The notes: generated from the letters alone by a model not told the origin. 64,000 nt of DNA from Saposhnikovia divaricata (GCA_036435485.1 CM071595.1:3348001-3412000); one strand, 5' to 3'; counted from the first letter of the stretch, positions 24,101 to 38,529 are shown. Numbers and translations: made by a program.

Positions 24101-24164
24101 AAAACCGAGTTTCGGTCATTTCAGCCCCGATTCAGGTCCGACCGGCACCAAATAAAATTTCATT
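21123..24164. repeat. 18-mer compound HOR (copy 2), 3042 bp
   Basis: Units: 21123 ABC1-D-E, 21968 ABC2-F, 22644 ABC2-D, 23320 ABC1-D-E. It is a tandem copy of 18084-21122 with the same markers in the same places. A 21123 and A 24165 share GGTACGAAAC. Confidence 0.94.
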
Positions 24165-27100
24165 GAATTCCAATAACCCATAGGAACAAAATATGTAAAA
24201 ATATCCACAAAATGGTCCGACTCAATTTTTAACAATATCCCGTGTACTAACCCCTTTGGGAATATCCGAAAATCGAGTATCGAATATATCAGCTCCGATT
24301 CAGGTACGAAACGCGTCAAATAAAATTTTGTTGAATCCCAATAACCCGTAGGAACAAAATATGTAAAAATGTCCATGAAATGGTCCGACCCGATTTTTAA
24401 CAATATTTCGTGTACTAACCCTTTTGAGGATTATCCGAAAACCGATTTTCAATCATATCAGGTCCGATTCAGGTTCGAACTACGTCAAATAAAATTTTGT
24501 TGAATTTTAATAACCCATAGGAACAAAATCTGTAAAAATATCCACAAAATGGCCCGACTCGATTTTTAACAACACCCCGTATGCTAACACCATTTTAGGA
24601 TTATTCGAAAGTCGGGTTTCGATCATATCAGCTCCGATTCAGGTCCGAATTACGTCAAATAAAATTTCATTGAATTCCATTAACCCATAAGAACAAAATA
24701 TGTAAAAATATCCATAAAATGGTTCGACTCGATTTTTAACAATATCCCGTGTACTAACCCCTTTGAGGATTATCCGAAAACCGAGTTTCGGTCATTTCAG
24801 CCCCGATTCAGGTCCGACCGGCACCAAATAAAATTTCATTGAATTCCAATAACCCATAGGAACAAAATATGTAAAAATATCCACAAAATGGTCCGACTCG
24901 ATTTTTAACAATATCCCCTGTACTAACCCCTTTGAGGATTATCCGAAAACCGAGTTTCGGTCATTTCAGCCCCGATTCAGGTCCGACCGGCACCAAATAA
25001 AATTTCATTGAATTCCAATAACCCATAGGAACAAAATATGTAAAAATATCCACAAAATGGTCCGACTCAATTTTTAACAATATCCCGTGTACTAACCCCT
25101 TTGGGAATATCCGAAAATCGAGTTTCGATTATATCAGCTCCGATTCAGGTCCGAAACGCGTCAAATAAAATTTTGTTGAATCCCAATAACCCGTAGGAAC
25201 AAAATATGTAAAAATGTCCATGAAATGGTCCGACCCGATTTTTAACAATATTTCGTGAACTAACCCTTTTGAGGATTATCCGAAAACCGATTTTCAATCA
25301 TATCAGGTCCGATTCAGGTTCGAATTACGTCAAATAAAATTTTGTTGAATTTTAATAACCCATAGGAACAAAATCTGTAAAAATATCCACAATATGGCCC
25401 GACTCGATTTTTAACAATACCCCGTATGCTAACACCTTTTTAGGATTATCCGAAAATCGGGTTTCGATCATATCAGCTCCGATTCGGGTCCGAATTACGT
25501 CAAATAAAATTTCATTGAATTCCAAAAACCCATAAGAACAAAATATGTAAAAATATCCACAAAATGGTCCGACTCGATTTTTAACAATATCCCCTGTACT
25601 AACCCCTTTGAGGATTATCCGAAAACCGAGTTTCGGTCATTTCAGCCCCGATTCTGGTCCAACCGGCACCAAATAAAATTTCATTGAATTCTAATAACCC
25701 ATAGGAACAAAATATGTAAAAATATCCACAAAATGGTCTGACTCAATTTTTAACAATATCCCGTGTACTAACCCCTTTGGGAATATCCGAAAATCGAGTT
25801 TCGATTATATCAGCTCCGATTCAGGTCCGAAACACGTCAAATAAAATTTTGTTGAATCCCAATAACCCGTAGGAACAAAATATGTAAAAATGTCCATGAA
25901 ATGGTCCGACCCGATTTTTAACAATATTTCGTGAACTAACCCTTTTGAGGATTATCCGAAAACCGATTTTCAATAATATCAGGTCCGATTCTGGTTCGAA
26001 TTACGTCAAATAAAATTTTGTTGAATTTTAATAACCCATAGGAACAAAATCTGTAAAAATATCCACAATATGGCCCGACTCGATTTTTAACAATACCCCG
26101 TATGCTAACACCTTTTTAGGATTATCCGAAAATCGGGTTTCGATCATATCAGCTCCTATTCGGGTCCGAATTCCGTCAAATAAAATTTCATTGAATTCCA
26201 ATAACCCATAAGAACAAAATATGTAAAAATATCCATAAAATGGTTCGACTCGATTTTTAACAATATCCCGTGTATTAACCCCTTTGAGGATTATCCGAAA
26301 ACCGAGTTTCGGTCATTTCAGCCCCGATTCAGGTCCGACCGGCACCAAATAAAATTTCATTGAATTCCAATAACCCATAGGAACAAAATATGTAAAAATA
26401 TCCACAAAATGGTCCGACTCGATTTTTAACAATATCCCTTGTACTAACCCCTTTGAGGATTATCCGAAAACCGAGTTTCGGTCATTTCAGCCCCGATTCA
26501 GGTCCGACCGGCACCAAATAAAATTTCATTGAATTCCAATAACCCATAGGAACAAAATATGTAAAAATATCCACAAAATGGTCCGACTCAATTTTTAACA
26601 ATATCCCGTGTACTAACCCCTTTGGGAATATCCGAAAATCGAGTATCGATTATATCAGCTCCGATTCAGGTCCGAAACGCGTCAAATAAAATTTTGTTGA
26701 ATCCCAATAACCCGTAGGAACAAAATATGTAAAAATGTCCATGAAATGGTCCGACCCGATTTTTAACAATATTTCGTGTACAAACCCTTTTGAGGATTAT
26801 CCGAAAACCGACTTTCAATCATATCAGGTCCGATTCAGGTTCGAACTACGTCAAATAAAATTTTGTTGAATTTTAATAACCCATAGGAACAAAATCTGTA
26901 AAAATATCCACAAAATGGCCCGACTCGATTTTTAACAATACCCCGTATGCTAACACCATTTTAGGATTATTCGAAAGTCGGGTTTCGATCATATCAGCTC
27001 CGATTCAGGTCCGAATTACGTCAAATAAAATTTCATTGAATTCCAATAACCCATAAGAACAAAATATGTAAAATTATCCATAAAATGGTTCGACTCGATT

Positions 27101-27375
27101 TTTAACAATATCCCGTGTACTAACCCCTTTGAGGATTATCCGAAAACCGAGTTTCGGTCATTTCAGCCCCGATTCAGGTCCGACCGGCACCAAATAAAAT
27201 TTCATTGAATTCCAATAACCCATAGGAACAAAATATGTAAAAATATCGACAAAATGGTCCGACTCGATTTTTAACAATATCCCTTGTACTAACCCCTTTG
27301 AGGATTATCCGAAAACCGAGTTTCGGTCATTTCAGCCCCGATTCAGGTCCGACCGGCACCAAATAAAATTTCATT
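24165..27375. repeat. 19-mer compound HOR, 3211 bp
   Basis: Units: 24165 ABC1-D-E, 25010 ABC2-F, 25686 ABC2-D-E, 26531 ABC1-D-E. The first half follows the preceding 18-mers. From C2 26023 onward the markers change (GAATTCCGTC, GTGTATTAACC, CCCTTG in E 26362, GACTTTCAATC in B 26699) and an extra E appears, so the unit switches to the family seen at 28221-29740. Confidence 0.91.
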
Positions 27376-29064
27376 GAATTCCAATAACCCATAGGAACAA
27401 AATATGTAAAAATATCCACAAAATGGTCCGACTCAATTTTTAACAATATCCCGTGTACTAACCCCTTTGGGAATATCCGAAAATCGAGTATCGATTATAT
27501 CAGCTCCGATTCAGGTCCGAAACGCGTCAAATAAAATTTTGTTGAATCCCAATAACCCGTAGGAACAAAATATGTAAAAATGTCCATGAAATGGTCCGAC
27601 CCGATTTTTAACAATATTTCGTGTACTAACCCTTTTGAGGATTATCCGAAAACCGACTTTCAATCATATCAGGTCCGATTCAGGTTCGAACTACGTCAAA
27701 TAAAATTTTGTTGAATTTTAATAACCCATAGGAACAAAATCTGTAAAAATATCCACAAAATGGCCCGACTCGATTTTTAACAATACCCCGTATGCTAACA
27801 CCATTTTAGGATTATTCGAAAGTCGGGTTTCGATCATATCAGCTCCGATTCAGGTCCGAATTACGTCAAATAAAATTTCATTGAATTCCAATAACCCATA
27901 AGAACAAAATATGTAAAAATATCCATAAAATGGTTCGACTCGATTTTTAACAATATCCCGTGTACTAACCCCTTTGAGGATTATCCGAAAACCGAGTTTC
28001 GGTCATTTCAGCCCCGATTCAGGTCCGACCGGCACCAAATAAAATTTCATTGAATTCCAATAACCCATAGGAACAAAATATGTAAAAATATCCACAAAAT
28101 GGTCCGACTCGATTTTTAACAATATCCCCTGTACTAACCCCTTTGAGGATTATCCGAAAACCGAGTTTCGGTCATTTCAGCCCCGATTCAGGTCCGACCG
28201 GCACCAAATAAAATTTCATTGAATTCCAATAACCCATAGGAACAAAATATGTAAAAATATCCACAAAATGGTCCGACTCAATTTTTAACAATATCCCGTG
28301 TACTAACCCCTTTGGGAATATCCGAAAATCGAGTTTCGATTATATCAGCTCCGATTCAGGTCCGAAACGCGTCAAATAAAATTTTGTTGAATCCCAATAA
28401 CCCGTTGGAACAAAATATGTAAAAATGTCCATGAAATGGTCCGACCCGATTTTTAACAATATTTCGTGAACTAACCCTTTTGAGGATTATCCGAAAACCG
28501 ATTTTCAATCATATCAGGTCCGATTCTGGTTCGAATTACGTCAAATAAAATTTTGTTGAATTTTAATAACCCATAGGAACAAAATCTGTAAAAATATCCA
28601 CAAATGGCCCGACTCGATTTTTAACAATACCCCGTATGCTAACACCTTTTTAGGATTATCCGAAAATCGGGTTTCGATCATATCAGCTCCGATTCGGGTC
28701 CGAATTCCGTCAAAAAAAATTTCATTGAATTCCAATAACCCATAAGAACAAAATATGTAAAAATATCTATAAAATGGTTCGACTCGATTTTTAACAATAT
28801 CCCGTGTATTAACCCCTTTGAGGATTATCCGAAAACCGAGTTTCGGTCATTTCAGCCCCGATTCAGGTCCGACCGGCACCAAATAAAATTTCATTAAATT
28901 CCAATAACCCATAGGAACAAAATATGTAAAAATATCCACAAAATGGTCCGACTCGATTTTTAACAATATCCCTTGTACTAACCCCTTTGAGGATTATCCG
29001 AAAACCGAGTTTCGGTCATTTCAGCCCCGATTCAGGTCCGACCGGCACCAAATAAAATTTCATT
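27376..29064. repeat. 10-mer HOR [alpha ABC1-D-E][beta ABC2-D-E], 1689 bp
   Basis: Units: 27376 ABC1-D-E and 28221 ABC2-D-E. C2 28558 to B 29233 repeats the markers of C2 26023 to B 26699 at 2535-bp spacing (15 monomers). E 28896 begins AAATTCC. Confidence 0.9.
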
Positions 29065-32000
29065 GAATTCCAATAACCCATAGGAACAAAATATGTAAAA
29101 ATATCCACAAAATGGTCCGAGTCAATTTTTAACAATATCCCGTGTACTAACCCTTTTGGGAATATCCGAAAATCGAGTATCGATTATATCAGCTCCGATT
29201 CAGGTCCGAAACGCGTCAAATAAAATTTTGTTGAATCCCAATAACCCGTAGGAACAAAATATGTAAAAATGTCCATGAAATGGTCCGACCCGATTTTTAA
29301 CAATATTTCGTGTACTAACCCTTTTGAGGATTATCCGAAAACCGACTTTCAATCATATCAGGTCCGATTCAGGTTCGAACTACGTCAAATAAAATTTTGT
29401 TGAATTTTAATAACCCATAGGAACAAAATCTGTAAAAATATCCACAAAATGGCCCGACTCGATTTTTAACAATACCCCGTATGCTAACACAATTTTAGGA
29501 TTATTCGAAAGTCGGGTTTCGATCATATCAGCTCCGATTCAGGTCCGAATTACGTCAAATAAAATTTCATTGAATTCCAATAACCCATAAGAACAAAATA
29601 CGTAAAAATATCCATAAAATGGTTCGACTCGATTTTTAACAATATCCCGTGTACTAACCCCTTTGAGGATTATCCGAAAACCGAGTTTCGGTCATTTCAG
29701 CCCCGATTCAGGTCCGACCGGCCCCAAATAAAATTTCATTGAATTCCAATAACCCATAGGAACAAAATATGTAAAAATATCCACAAAATGGTCCGACTCG
29801 ATTTTTAACAATATCCCCTGTACTATCCCCTTTGAGGATTATCCGAAAACCGAGTTTCGGTCATTTCAGCCCCGATTCAGGTCCGACCGGCACCAAATAA
29901 AATTTCATTGAATTCCAATAACCCATAGGAACAAAATATGTAAAAATATCCACAAAATGGTCCGACTCAATTTTTAACAATATCCCGTGTACTAACCCCT
30001 TTGGTAATATCCGAAAATCGAGTTTCGATTATATCAGCTCCGATTCAGGTCCGAAACGCGTCAAATAAAATTTTGTTGAATCCCAATAACCCGTAGGAAC
30101 AAAATATGTAAAAATGTCCATGAAATGGTCCGACCCGATTTTTAACAATATTTCGTGAACTAACCCTTTTGAGGATTATCCGAAAACCGATTTTCAATCA
30201 TATCAGGTCCGATTCAGGTTCGAATTACGTCAAATAAAATTTTGTTGAATTTTAATAACCCATAGGAACAAAATCTGTAAAAATATCCACAATATGGCCC
30301 GACTCGATTTTTAACAATACCCCGTATGCTAACACCTTTTTAGGATTATCCGAAAATCGGGTTTCGATCATATCAGCTCCGATTCGGGTCCGAATTACGT
30401 CAAATAAAATTTCATTGAATTCCAAAAACCCATAAGAACAAAATATGTAAAAATATCCACAAAATGGTCCGACTCGATTTTTAACAATATCCCCTGTACT
30501 AACCCCTTTGAGGATTATCCGAAAACCGAGTTTCGGTCATTTCAGCCCCGATTCAGGTCCAACCGGCACCAAATAAAATTTCATTGAATTCCAATAACCC
30601 ATAGGAACAAAATATGTAAAAATATCCACTAAATGGTCCGACTCAATTTTTAACAATATCCCGTGTACTAACCCCTTTGGGAATATCCGAAAATCGAGTT
30701 TCGATTATATCAGCTCCGATTCAGGTCCGAAACACGTCAAATAAAATTTAGTTGAATCCCAATAACCCGTAGGAACAAAATATGTAAAAATGTCCATGAA
30801 ATGGTCCGACCCGATTTTTAACAATATTTCGTGAACTAACCCTTTTGAGGATTATCCGAAAACCGATTTTCAATCATATTAGGTCCGATTCTGGTTCGAA
30901 TTACGTCAAATAAAATTTTGTTGAATTTTAATAACCCATAGGAACAAAATCTGTAAAAATATCCACAATATGGCCCGACTCGATTTTTAACAATACCCCG
31001 TATGCTAACACCTTTATAGGATTATCCGAAAATCGGGTTTCGATCATATCAGCTCCGATTCGGGTCCGAATTACGTCAAATAAAATTTCATTGAATTCCA
31101 ATAACCCATAAGAACAAAATATGTAAAAATATCCATAAAATGGTTCGACTCGATTTTTAACAATATCCCGTGTACTAACCCCTTTGAGGATTATCCGAAA
31201 ACCGAGTTTCGGTCATTTCAGCCCCGATTCAGGTCCGACCGGCACCAAATAAAATTTCATTGAATTCCAATAACCCATAGGAACAAAATATGTAAAAATA
31301 TCCACAAAATGGTCCGACTCGATTTTTAACAATATCCCCTGTACTAACCCCTTTGAGGATTATCCGAAAACCGAGTTTCGGTCATTTCAGCCCCGATTCA
31401 GGTCCGACCGGCACCAAATAAAATTTCATTGAATTCCAATAACCCAAAGGAACAAAATATGTAAAAATATCCACAAAATGGTCCGACTCAATTTTTAACA
31501 ATATCCCGTGTACTAACCCCTTTTGGAATATCCGAAAATCGAGTATCGATTATATCAGCTCCGATTCAGGTCCGAAACGCGTCAAATAAAATTTTTTTGA
31601 ATCCCAATAACCCGTAGGAATAAAATATGTAAAAATGTCCATGAAATGGTCCGACCCGATTTTTAACAATATTTCGTGTACTAACCCTTTTGAGGATTAT
31701 CCGAAAACCGATTTTCAATCATATCAGGTCCGATTCAGGTTCGAACTACGTCAAATAAAATTTTGTTGAATTTTAATAACCCATAGGAACAAAATCTGTA
31801 AAAATATCCACAAAATGGCCCGACTCGATTTTTAACAATACCCCGTATGCTAACACCATTTTAGGATTATTCGAAAGTCGGGTTTCGATCATATCAGCTC
31901 CGATTCAGGTCCGAATTACGTCAAATAAAATTTCATTGAATTCCAATAACCCATAAGAACAAAATATGTAAATATATCCATAAAATGGTTCGACTCGATT

Positions 32001-32275
32001 TTTAACAATATCCCGTGTACTAGCCCCTTTGAGGATTATCCGAAAACCGAGTTTCGGTCATTTCAGCCCCGATTCAGGTCCGACCGGCACCAAATAAAAT
32101 TTCATTGAATTCCAATAACCCATAGGAACAAAATATGTAAAAATATCCACAAAATGGTCCGACTCGATTTTTAACAATATCCCCTGTACTAACCCCTTTG
32201 AGGATTATCCGAAAACCGAGTTTCGGTCATTTCAGCCCCGATTCAGGTCCGACCGGCACCAAATAAAATTTCATT
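29065..32275. repeat. 19-mer compound HOR, 3211 bp (full copy 1)
   Basis: Units: 29065 ABC1-D-E, 29910 ABC2-F, 30586 ABC2-D-E, 31431 ABC1-D-E. Markers: CCCTTTTGGG in A 29065, GACTTTCAATC in B, ACACAATTTTAGG in C1, ATACGTAAAA in D, CACTAAATGG in A 30586, CATATTAGG in B 30754, CCCAAAGG in A 31431, GTAAATATATCC and CTAGCCCC in D 31938. The same chain recurs at 35319-38529, 6254 bp away. Confidence 0.92.
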
Positions 32276-33965
32276 GAATTCCAATAACCCATAGGAACAA
32301 AATATGTAAAAATATCCACAAAATGGTCCGACTCAATTTTTAACAATATCCCGTGTACTAACCCTTTTGGGAATATCCGAAAATCGAGTTTCGATTATAT
32401 CAGCTCCGATTCAGGTTCGAAACACGTCAAATAAAATTTAGTTGAATCCCAATAACCCGTAGGAACAAAATATGTAAAAATGTCCATGAAATGGTCCGAC
32501 CCGATTTTTAACAATATTTCGTGAACTAACCCTTTTGAGGATTATCCGAAAACCGATTTTCAATCATATTAGGTCCGATTCTGGTTCGAATTACGTCAAA
32601 TAAAATTTTGTTGAATTTTAATAACCCATAGGAACAAAATCTGTAAAAATATCCACAATATGGCCCGACTCGATTTTTAACAATACCCCGTATGCTAACA
32701 CCTTTATAGGATTATCCGAAAATCGGGTTTCGATCATATCAGCTCCGATTCGGGTCCGAATTACGTCAAATAAAATTTCATTGAATTCCAATAACCCATA
32801 AGAACAAAATATGTAAAAATATCCATAAAATGGTTCGACTCGATTTTTAACAATATCCCGTGTACTAACCCCTTTGAGGATTATCCGAAAACCGAGTTTC
32901 GGTCATTTCAGCCCCGATTCAGGTCCGACCGGCACCAAATAAAATTTCATTGAATTCCAATAACCCATAGGAACAAAATATGTAAAAATATCCACAAAAT
33001 GGTCCGACTCGATTTTTAACAATATCCCCTGTACTAACCCCTTTGAGGATTATCCGAAAACCGAGTTTCGGTCATTTCAGCCCCGATTCAGGTCCGACCG
33101 GCACCAAATAAAATTTCATTGAATTCCAATAACCCAAAGGAACAAAATATGTAAAAATATCCACAAAATGGTCCGACTCAATTTTTAACAATATCCCGTG
33201 TACTAACCCCTTTTGGAATATCCGAAAATCGAGTATCGATTATATCAGCTCCGATTCAGGTCCGAAACGCGTCAAATAAAATTTTTTTGAATCCCAATAA
33301 CCCGTAGGAATAAAATATGTAAAAATGTCCATGAAATGGTCCGACCCGATTTTTAACAATATTTCGTGTACTAACCCTTTTGAGGATTATCCGAAAACCG
33401 ATTTTCAATCATATCAGGTCCGATTCAGGTTCGAACTACGTCAAATAAAATTTTGTTGAATTTTAATAACCCATAGGAACAAAATCTGTAAAAATATCCA
33501 CAAAATGGCCCGACTCGATTTTTAACAATACCCCGTATGCTAACACCATTTTAGGATTATTCGAAAGTCGGGTTTCGATCATATCAGCTCCGATTCAGGT
33601 CCGAATTACGTCAAATAAAATTTCATTGAATTCCAATAACCCATAAGAACAAAATATGTAAATATATCCATAAAATGGTTCGACTCGATTTTTAACAATA
33701 TCCCGTGTACTAGCCCCTTTGAGGATTATCCGAAAACCGAGTTTCGGTCATTTCAGCCCCGATTCAGGTCCGACCGGCACCAAATAAAATTTCATTGAAT
33801 TCCAATAACCCATAGGAACAAAATATGTAAAAATATCCACAAAATGGTCCGACTCGATTTTTAACAATATCCCCTGTACTAACCCCTTTGAGGATTATCC
33901 GAAAACCGAGTTTCGGTCATTTCAGCCCCGATTCAGGTCCGACCGGCACCAAATAAAATTTCATT
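32276..33965. repeat. Tandem 10-mer duplicate, 1690 bp
   Basis: Units: 32276 ABC2-D-E and 33121 ABC1-D-E. It is a near-identical copy of 30586-32275 (shared AATTTAGTT, CTTTATAGG, CCCAAAGG, CTAGCCCC), so the second half of the 19-mer was duplicated in tandem. Confidence 0.93.
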
Positions 33966-35318
33966 GAATTCCAATAACCCATAGGAACAAAATATGTAAA
34001 AATATCCACAAAATGGTCCGACTCAATTTTTAACAATATCCCGTGTACTAACCCTTTTGGGAATATCCGAAAATCGAGTATCGATTATATCAGCTCCGAT
34101 TCAGGTCCGAAACGCGTCAAATAAAATTTTGTTGAATCCCAATAACCCGTAGGAACAAAATATGTAAAAATGTCCATGAAATGGTCCGACCCGATTTTTA
34201 ACAATATTTCGTGTACTAACCCTTTTGAGGATTATCCGAAAACCGACTTTCAATCATATCAGGTCCGATTCAGGTTCGAACTACGTCAAATAAAATTTTG
34301 TTGAATTTTAATAACCCATAGGAACAAAATCTGTAAAAATATCCACAAAATGGCCCGACTCGATTTTTAACAATACCCCGTATGCTAACACAATTTTAGG
34401 ATTATTCGAAAGTCGGGTTTCGATCATATCAGCTCCGATTCAGGTCCGAATTACGTCAAATAAAATTTCATTGAATTCCAATAACCCATAAGAACAAAAT
34501 ACGTAAAAATATCCATAAAATGGTTCGACTCGATTTTTAACAATATCCCGTGTACTAACCCCTTTGAGGATTATCCGAAAACCGAGTTTCGGTCATTTCA
34601 GCCCCGATTCAGGTCCGACCAGCACCAAATAAAATTTCATTGAATTCCAATAACCCATAGGAACAAAATATGTAAAAATATCCACAAAATGGTCCGACTC
34701 GATTTTTAACAATATCCCCTGTACTAACCCCTTTGAGGATTATCCGAAAACCGAGTTTCGGTCATTTCAGCCCCGATTCAGGTCCGACCGGCACCAAATA
34801 AAATTTCATTGAATTCCAATAACCCATAGGAACAAAATATGTAAAAATATCCACAAAATGGTCCGACTCAATTTTTAACAATACCCCGTATGCTAACACC
34901 ATTTTAGGATTATTCGAAAGTCGGGTTTCGATCATATCAGCTCCGATTCAGGTCCGAATTACGTCAAATAAAATTTCATTGAATTCCAATAACCCATAAG
35001 AACAAAATATGTAAATATATCCATAAAATGGTTCGACTCGATTTTTAACAATATCCCGTGTACTAGCCCCTTTGAGGATTATCCGAAAACCGAGTTTCGG
35101 TCATTTCAGCCCCGATTCAGGTCCGACCGGCACCAAATAAAATTTCATTGAATTCCAATAACCCATAGGAACAAAATATGTAAAAATATCCACAAAATGG
35201 TCCGACTCGATTTTTAACAATATCCCCTGTACTAACCCCTTTGAGGATTATCCGAAAACCGAGTTTCGGTCATTTCAGCCCCGATTCAGGTCCGACCGGC
35301 ACCAAATAAAATTTCATT
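33966..35318. repeat. Deleted 19-mer, 8 monomers, 1353 bp
   Basis: Monomers start at 33966 A, 34134 B, 34303 C1, 34473 D, 34642 E, 34811 A/C1 fusion, 34981 D and 35150 E. Markers show 33966-34810 equals 29065-29909 and 34981-35318 equals 31938-32275. The 11 monomers between them (1858 bp in the full copy) are missing: 3211 minus 1858 is 1353, the observed length. Confidence 0.92.
34811..34980. repeat. A/C1 fusion monomer (deletion junction)
   Basis: The 5' half is class A (TCCGACTCAATTTTTAACAATA) up to about 34883. The 3' half is C1 (CCCCGTATGCTAACACC, TTCGAAAGTCGGG). The switch lies in the TTTTTAACAATA stretch shared by both parents, and length stays 170 bp, so the deletion was in register and homology driven. 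Confidence 0.93.
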
Positions 35319-38300
35319 GAATTCCAATAACCCATAGGAACAAAATATGTAAAAATATCCACAAAATGGTCCGACTCAATTTTTAACAATATCCCGTGTA
35401 CTAACCCTTTTGGGAATATCCGAAAATCGAGTATCGATTATATCAGCTCCGATTCAGGTCCGAAACGCGTCAAATAAAATTTTGTTGAATCCCAATAACC
35501 CGTAGGAACAAAATATGTAAAAATGTCCATGAAATGGTCCGACCCGATTTTTAACAATATTTCGTGTACTAACCCTTTTGAGGATTATCCGAAAACCGAC
35601 TTTCAATCATATGAGGTCCGATTCAGGTTCGAACTACGTCAAATAAAATTTTGTTGAATTTTAATAACCCATAGGAACAAAATCTGTAAAAATATCCACA
35701 AAATGGCCCGACTCGATTTTTAACAATACCCCGTATGCTAACACAATTTTAGGATTATTCGAAAGTCGGGTTTCGATCATATCAGCTCCGATTCAGGTCC
35801 GAATTACGTCAAATAAAATTTCATTGAATTCCAATAACCCATAAGAACAAAATACGTAAAAATATCCATAAAATGGTTCGACTCGATTTTTAACAATATC
35901 CCGTGTACTAACCCCTTTGAGGATTATCCGAAAACCGAGTTTCGGTCATTTCAGCCCCGATTCAGGTCCGACCGGCACCAAATAAAATTTCATTGAATTC
36001 CAATAACCCATAGGAACAAAATATGTAAAAATATCCACAAAATGGTCCGACTCGATTTTTAACAATATCCCCTGTACTAACCCCTTTGAGGATTATCCGA
36101 AAACCGAGTTTCGGTCATTTCAGCCCCGATTCAGGTCCGACCGGCACCAAATAAAATTTCATTGAATTCCAATAACCCATAGGAACAAAATATGTAAAAA
36201 TATCCACAAAATGGTCCGACTCAATTTTTAACAATATCCCGTGTACTAACCCCTTTGGGAATATCCGAAAATCGAGTTTCGATTATATCAGCTCCGATTC
36301 AGGTCCGAAACGCGTCAAATAAAATTTTGTTGAATCCCAATAACCCGTAGGAACAAAATATGTAAAAATGTCCATGAAATGGTCCGACCCGATTTTTAAC
36401 AATATTTCGTGAACTAACCCTTTTGAGGATTATCCGAAAACCGATTTTCAATCATATCAGGTCCGATTCAGGTTCGAATTACGTCAAATAAAATTTTGTT
36501 GAATTTTAATAACCCATAGGAACAAAATCTGTAAAAATATCCACAATATGGCCCGACTCGATTTTTAACAATACCCCGTATGCTAACACCTTTTTAGGAT
36601 TATCCGAAAATCGGGTTTCGATCATATCAGCTCCGATTCGGGTCCGAATTACGTCAAATAAAATTTCATTGAATTCCAAAAACCCATAAGAACAAAATAT
36701 GTAAAAATATCCACAAAATGGTCCGACTCGATTTTTAACAATATCCCCTGTACTAACCCCTTTGAGGATTATCCGAAAACCGAGTTTCGGTCATTTCAGC
36801 CCCGATTCAGGTCCAACCGGCACCAAATAAAATTTCATTGAATTCCAATAACCCATAGGAACAAAATATGTAAAAATATCCACTAAATGGTCCGACTCAA
36901 TTTTTAACAATATCCCGTGTACTAACCCCTTTGGGAATATCCGAAAATCGAGTTTCGATTATATCAGCTCCGATTCAGGTCCGAAACACGTCAAATAAAA
37001 TTTAGTTGAATCCCAATAACCCGTAGGAACAAAATATGTAAAAATGTCCATGAAATGGTCCGACCCGATTTTTAACAATATTTCGTGAACTAACCCTTTT
37101 GAGGATTATCCGAAAACCGATTTTCAATCATATTAGGTCCGATTCTGGTTCGAATTACGTCAAATAAAATTTTGTTGAATTTTAATAACCCATAGGAACA
37201 AAATCTGTAAAAATATCCACAATATGGCCCGACTCGATTTTTAACAATACCCCGTATGCTAACACCTTTTTAGGATTATCCGAAAATCGGGTTTCGATCA
37301 TATCAGCTCCGATTCGGGTCCGAATTACGTCAAATAAAATTTCATTGAATTCCAATAACCCATAAGAACAAAATATGTAAAAATATCCATAAAATGGTTC
37401 GACTCGATTTTTAACAATATCCCGTGTACTAACCCCTTTGAGGATTATCCGAAAACTGAGTTTCGGTCATTTCAGCCCCGATTCAGGTCCGACCGGCACC
37501 AAATAAAATTTCATTGAATTCCAATAACCCATAGGAACAAAATATGTAAAAATATCCACAAAATGGTCCGACTCGATTTTTAACAATATCCCCTGTACTA
37601 ACCCCTTTGAGGATTATCCGAAAACCGAGTTTCGGTCATTTCAGCCCCGATTCAGGTCCGACCGGCACCAAATAAAATTTCATTGAATTCCAATAACCCA
37701 AAGGAACAAAATATGTAAAAATATCCACAAAATGGTCCGACTCAATTTTTAACAATATCCCGTGTACTAACCCCTTTTGGAATATCCGAAAATCGAGTAT
37801 CGATTATATCAGCTCCGATTCAGGTCCGAAACGCGTCAAATAAAATTTTTTTGAATCCCAATAACCCGTAGGAATAAAATATGTAAAAATGTCCATGAAA
37901 TGGTCCGACCCGATTTTTAACAATATTTCGTGTACTAACCCTTTTGAGGATTATCCGAAAACCGATTTTCAATCATATCAGGTCCGATTCAGGTTCGAAC
38001 TACGTCAAATAAAATTTTGTTGAATTTTAATAACCCATAGGAACAAAATCTGTAAAAATATCCACAAAATGGCCCGACTCGATTTTTAACAATACCCCGT
38101 ATGCTAACACCATTTTAGGATTATTCGAAAGTCGGGTTTCGATCATATCAGCTCCGATTCAGGTCCGAATTACGTCAAATAAAATTTCATTGAATTCCAA
38201 TAACCCATAAGAACAAAATATGTAAATATATCCATAAAATGGTTCGACTCGATTTTTAACAATATCCCGTGTACTAGCCCCTTTGAGGATTATCCGAAAA

Positions 38301-38529
38301 CCGAGTTTCGGTCATTTCAGCCCCGATTCAGGTCCGACCGGCACCAAATAAAATTTCATTGAATTCCAATAACCCATAGGAACAAAATATGTAAAAATAT
38401 CCACAAAATGGTCCGACTCGATTTTTAACAATATCCCCTGTACTAACCCCTTTGAGGATTATCCGAAAACCGAGTTTCGGTCATTTCAGCCCCGATTCAG
38501 GTCCGACCGGCACCAAATAAAATTTCATT
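35319..38529. repeat. 19-mer compound HOR, 3211 bp (full copy 2)
   Basis: Units: 35319 ABC1-D-E, 36164 ABC2-F, 36840 ABC2-D-E, 37685 ABC1-D-E. It has the same marker chain as 29065-32275. C2 37177 has CTTTTTAGG where the other copies have CTTTATAGG, and D 37347 has a private AAACTGAG. Confidence 0.92.
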
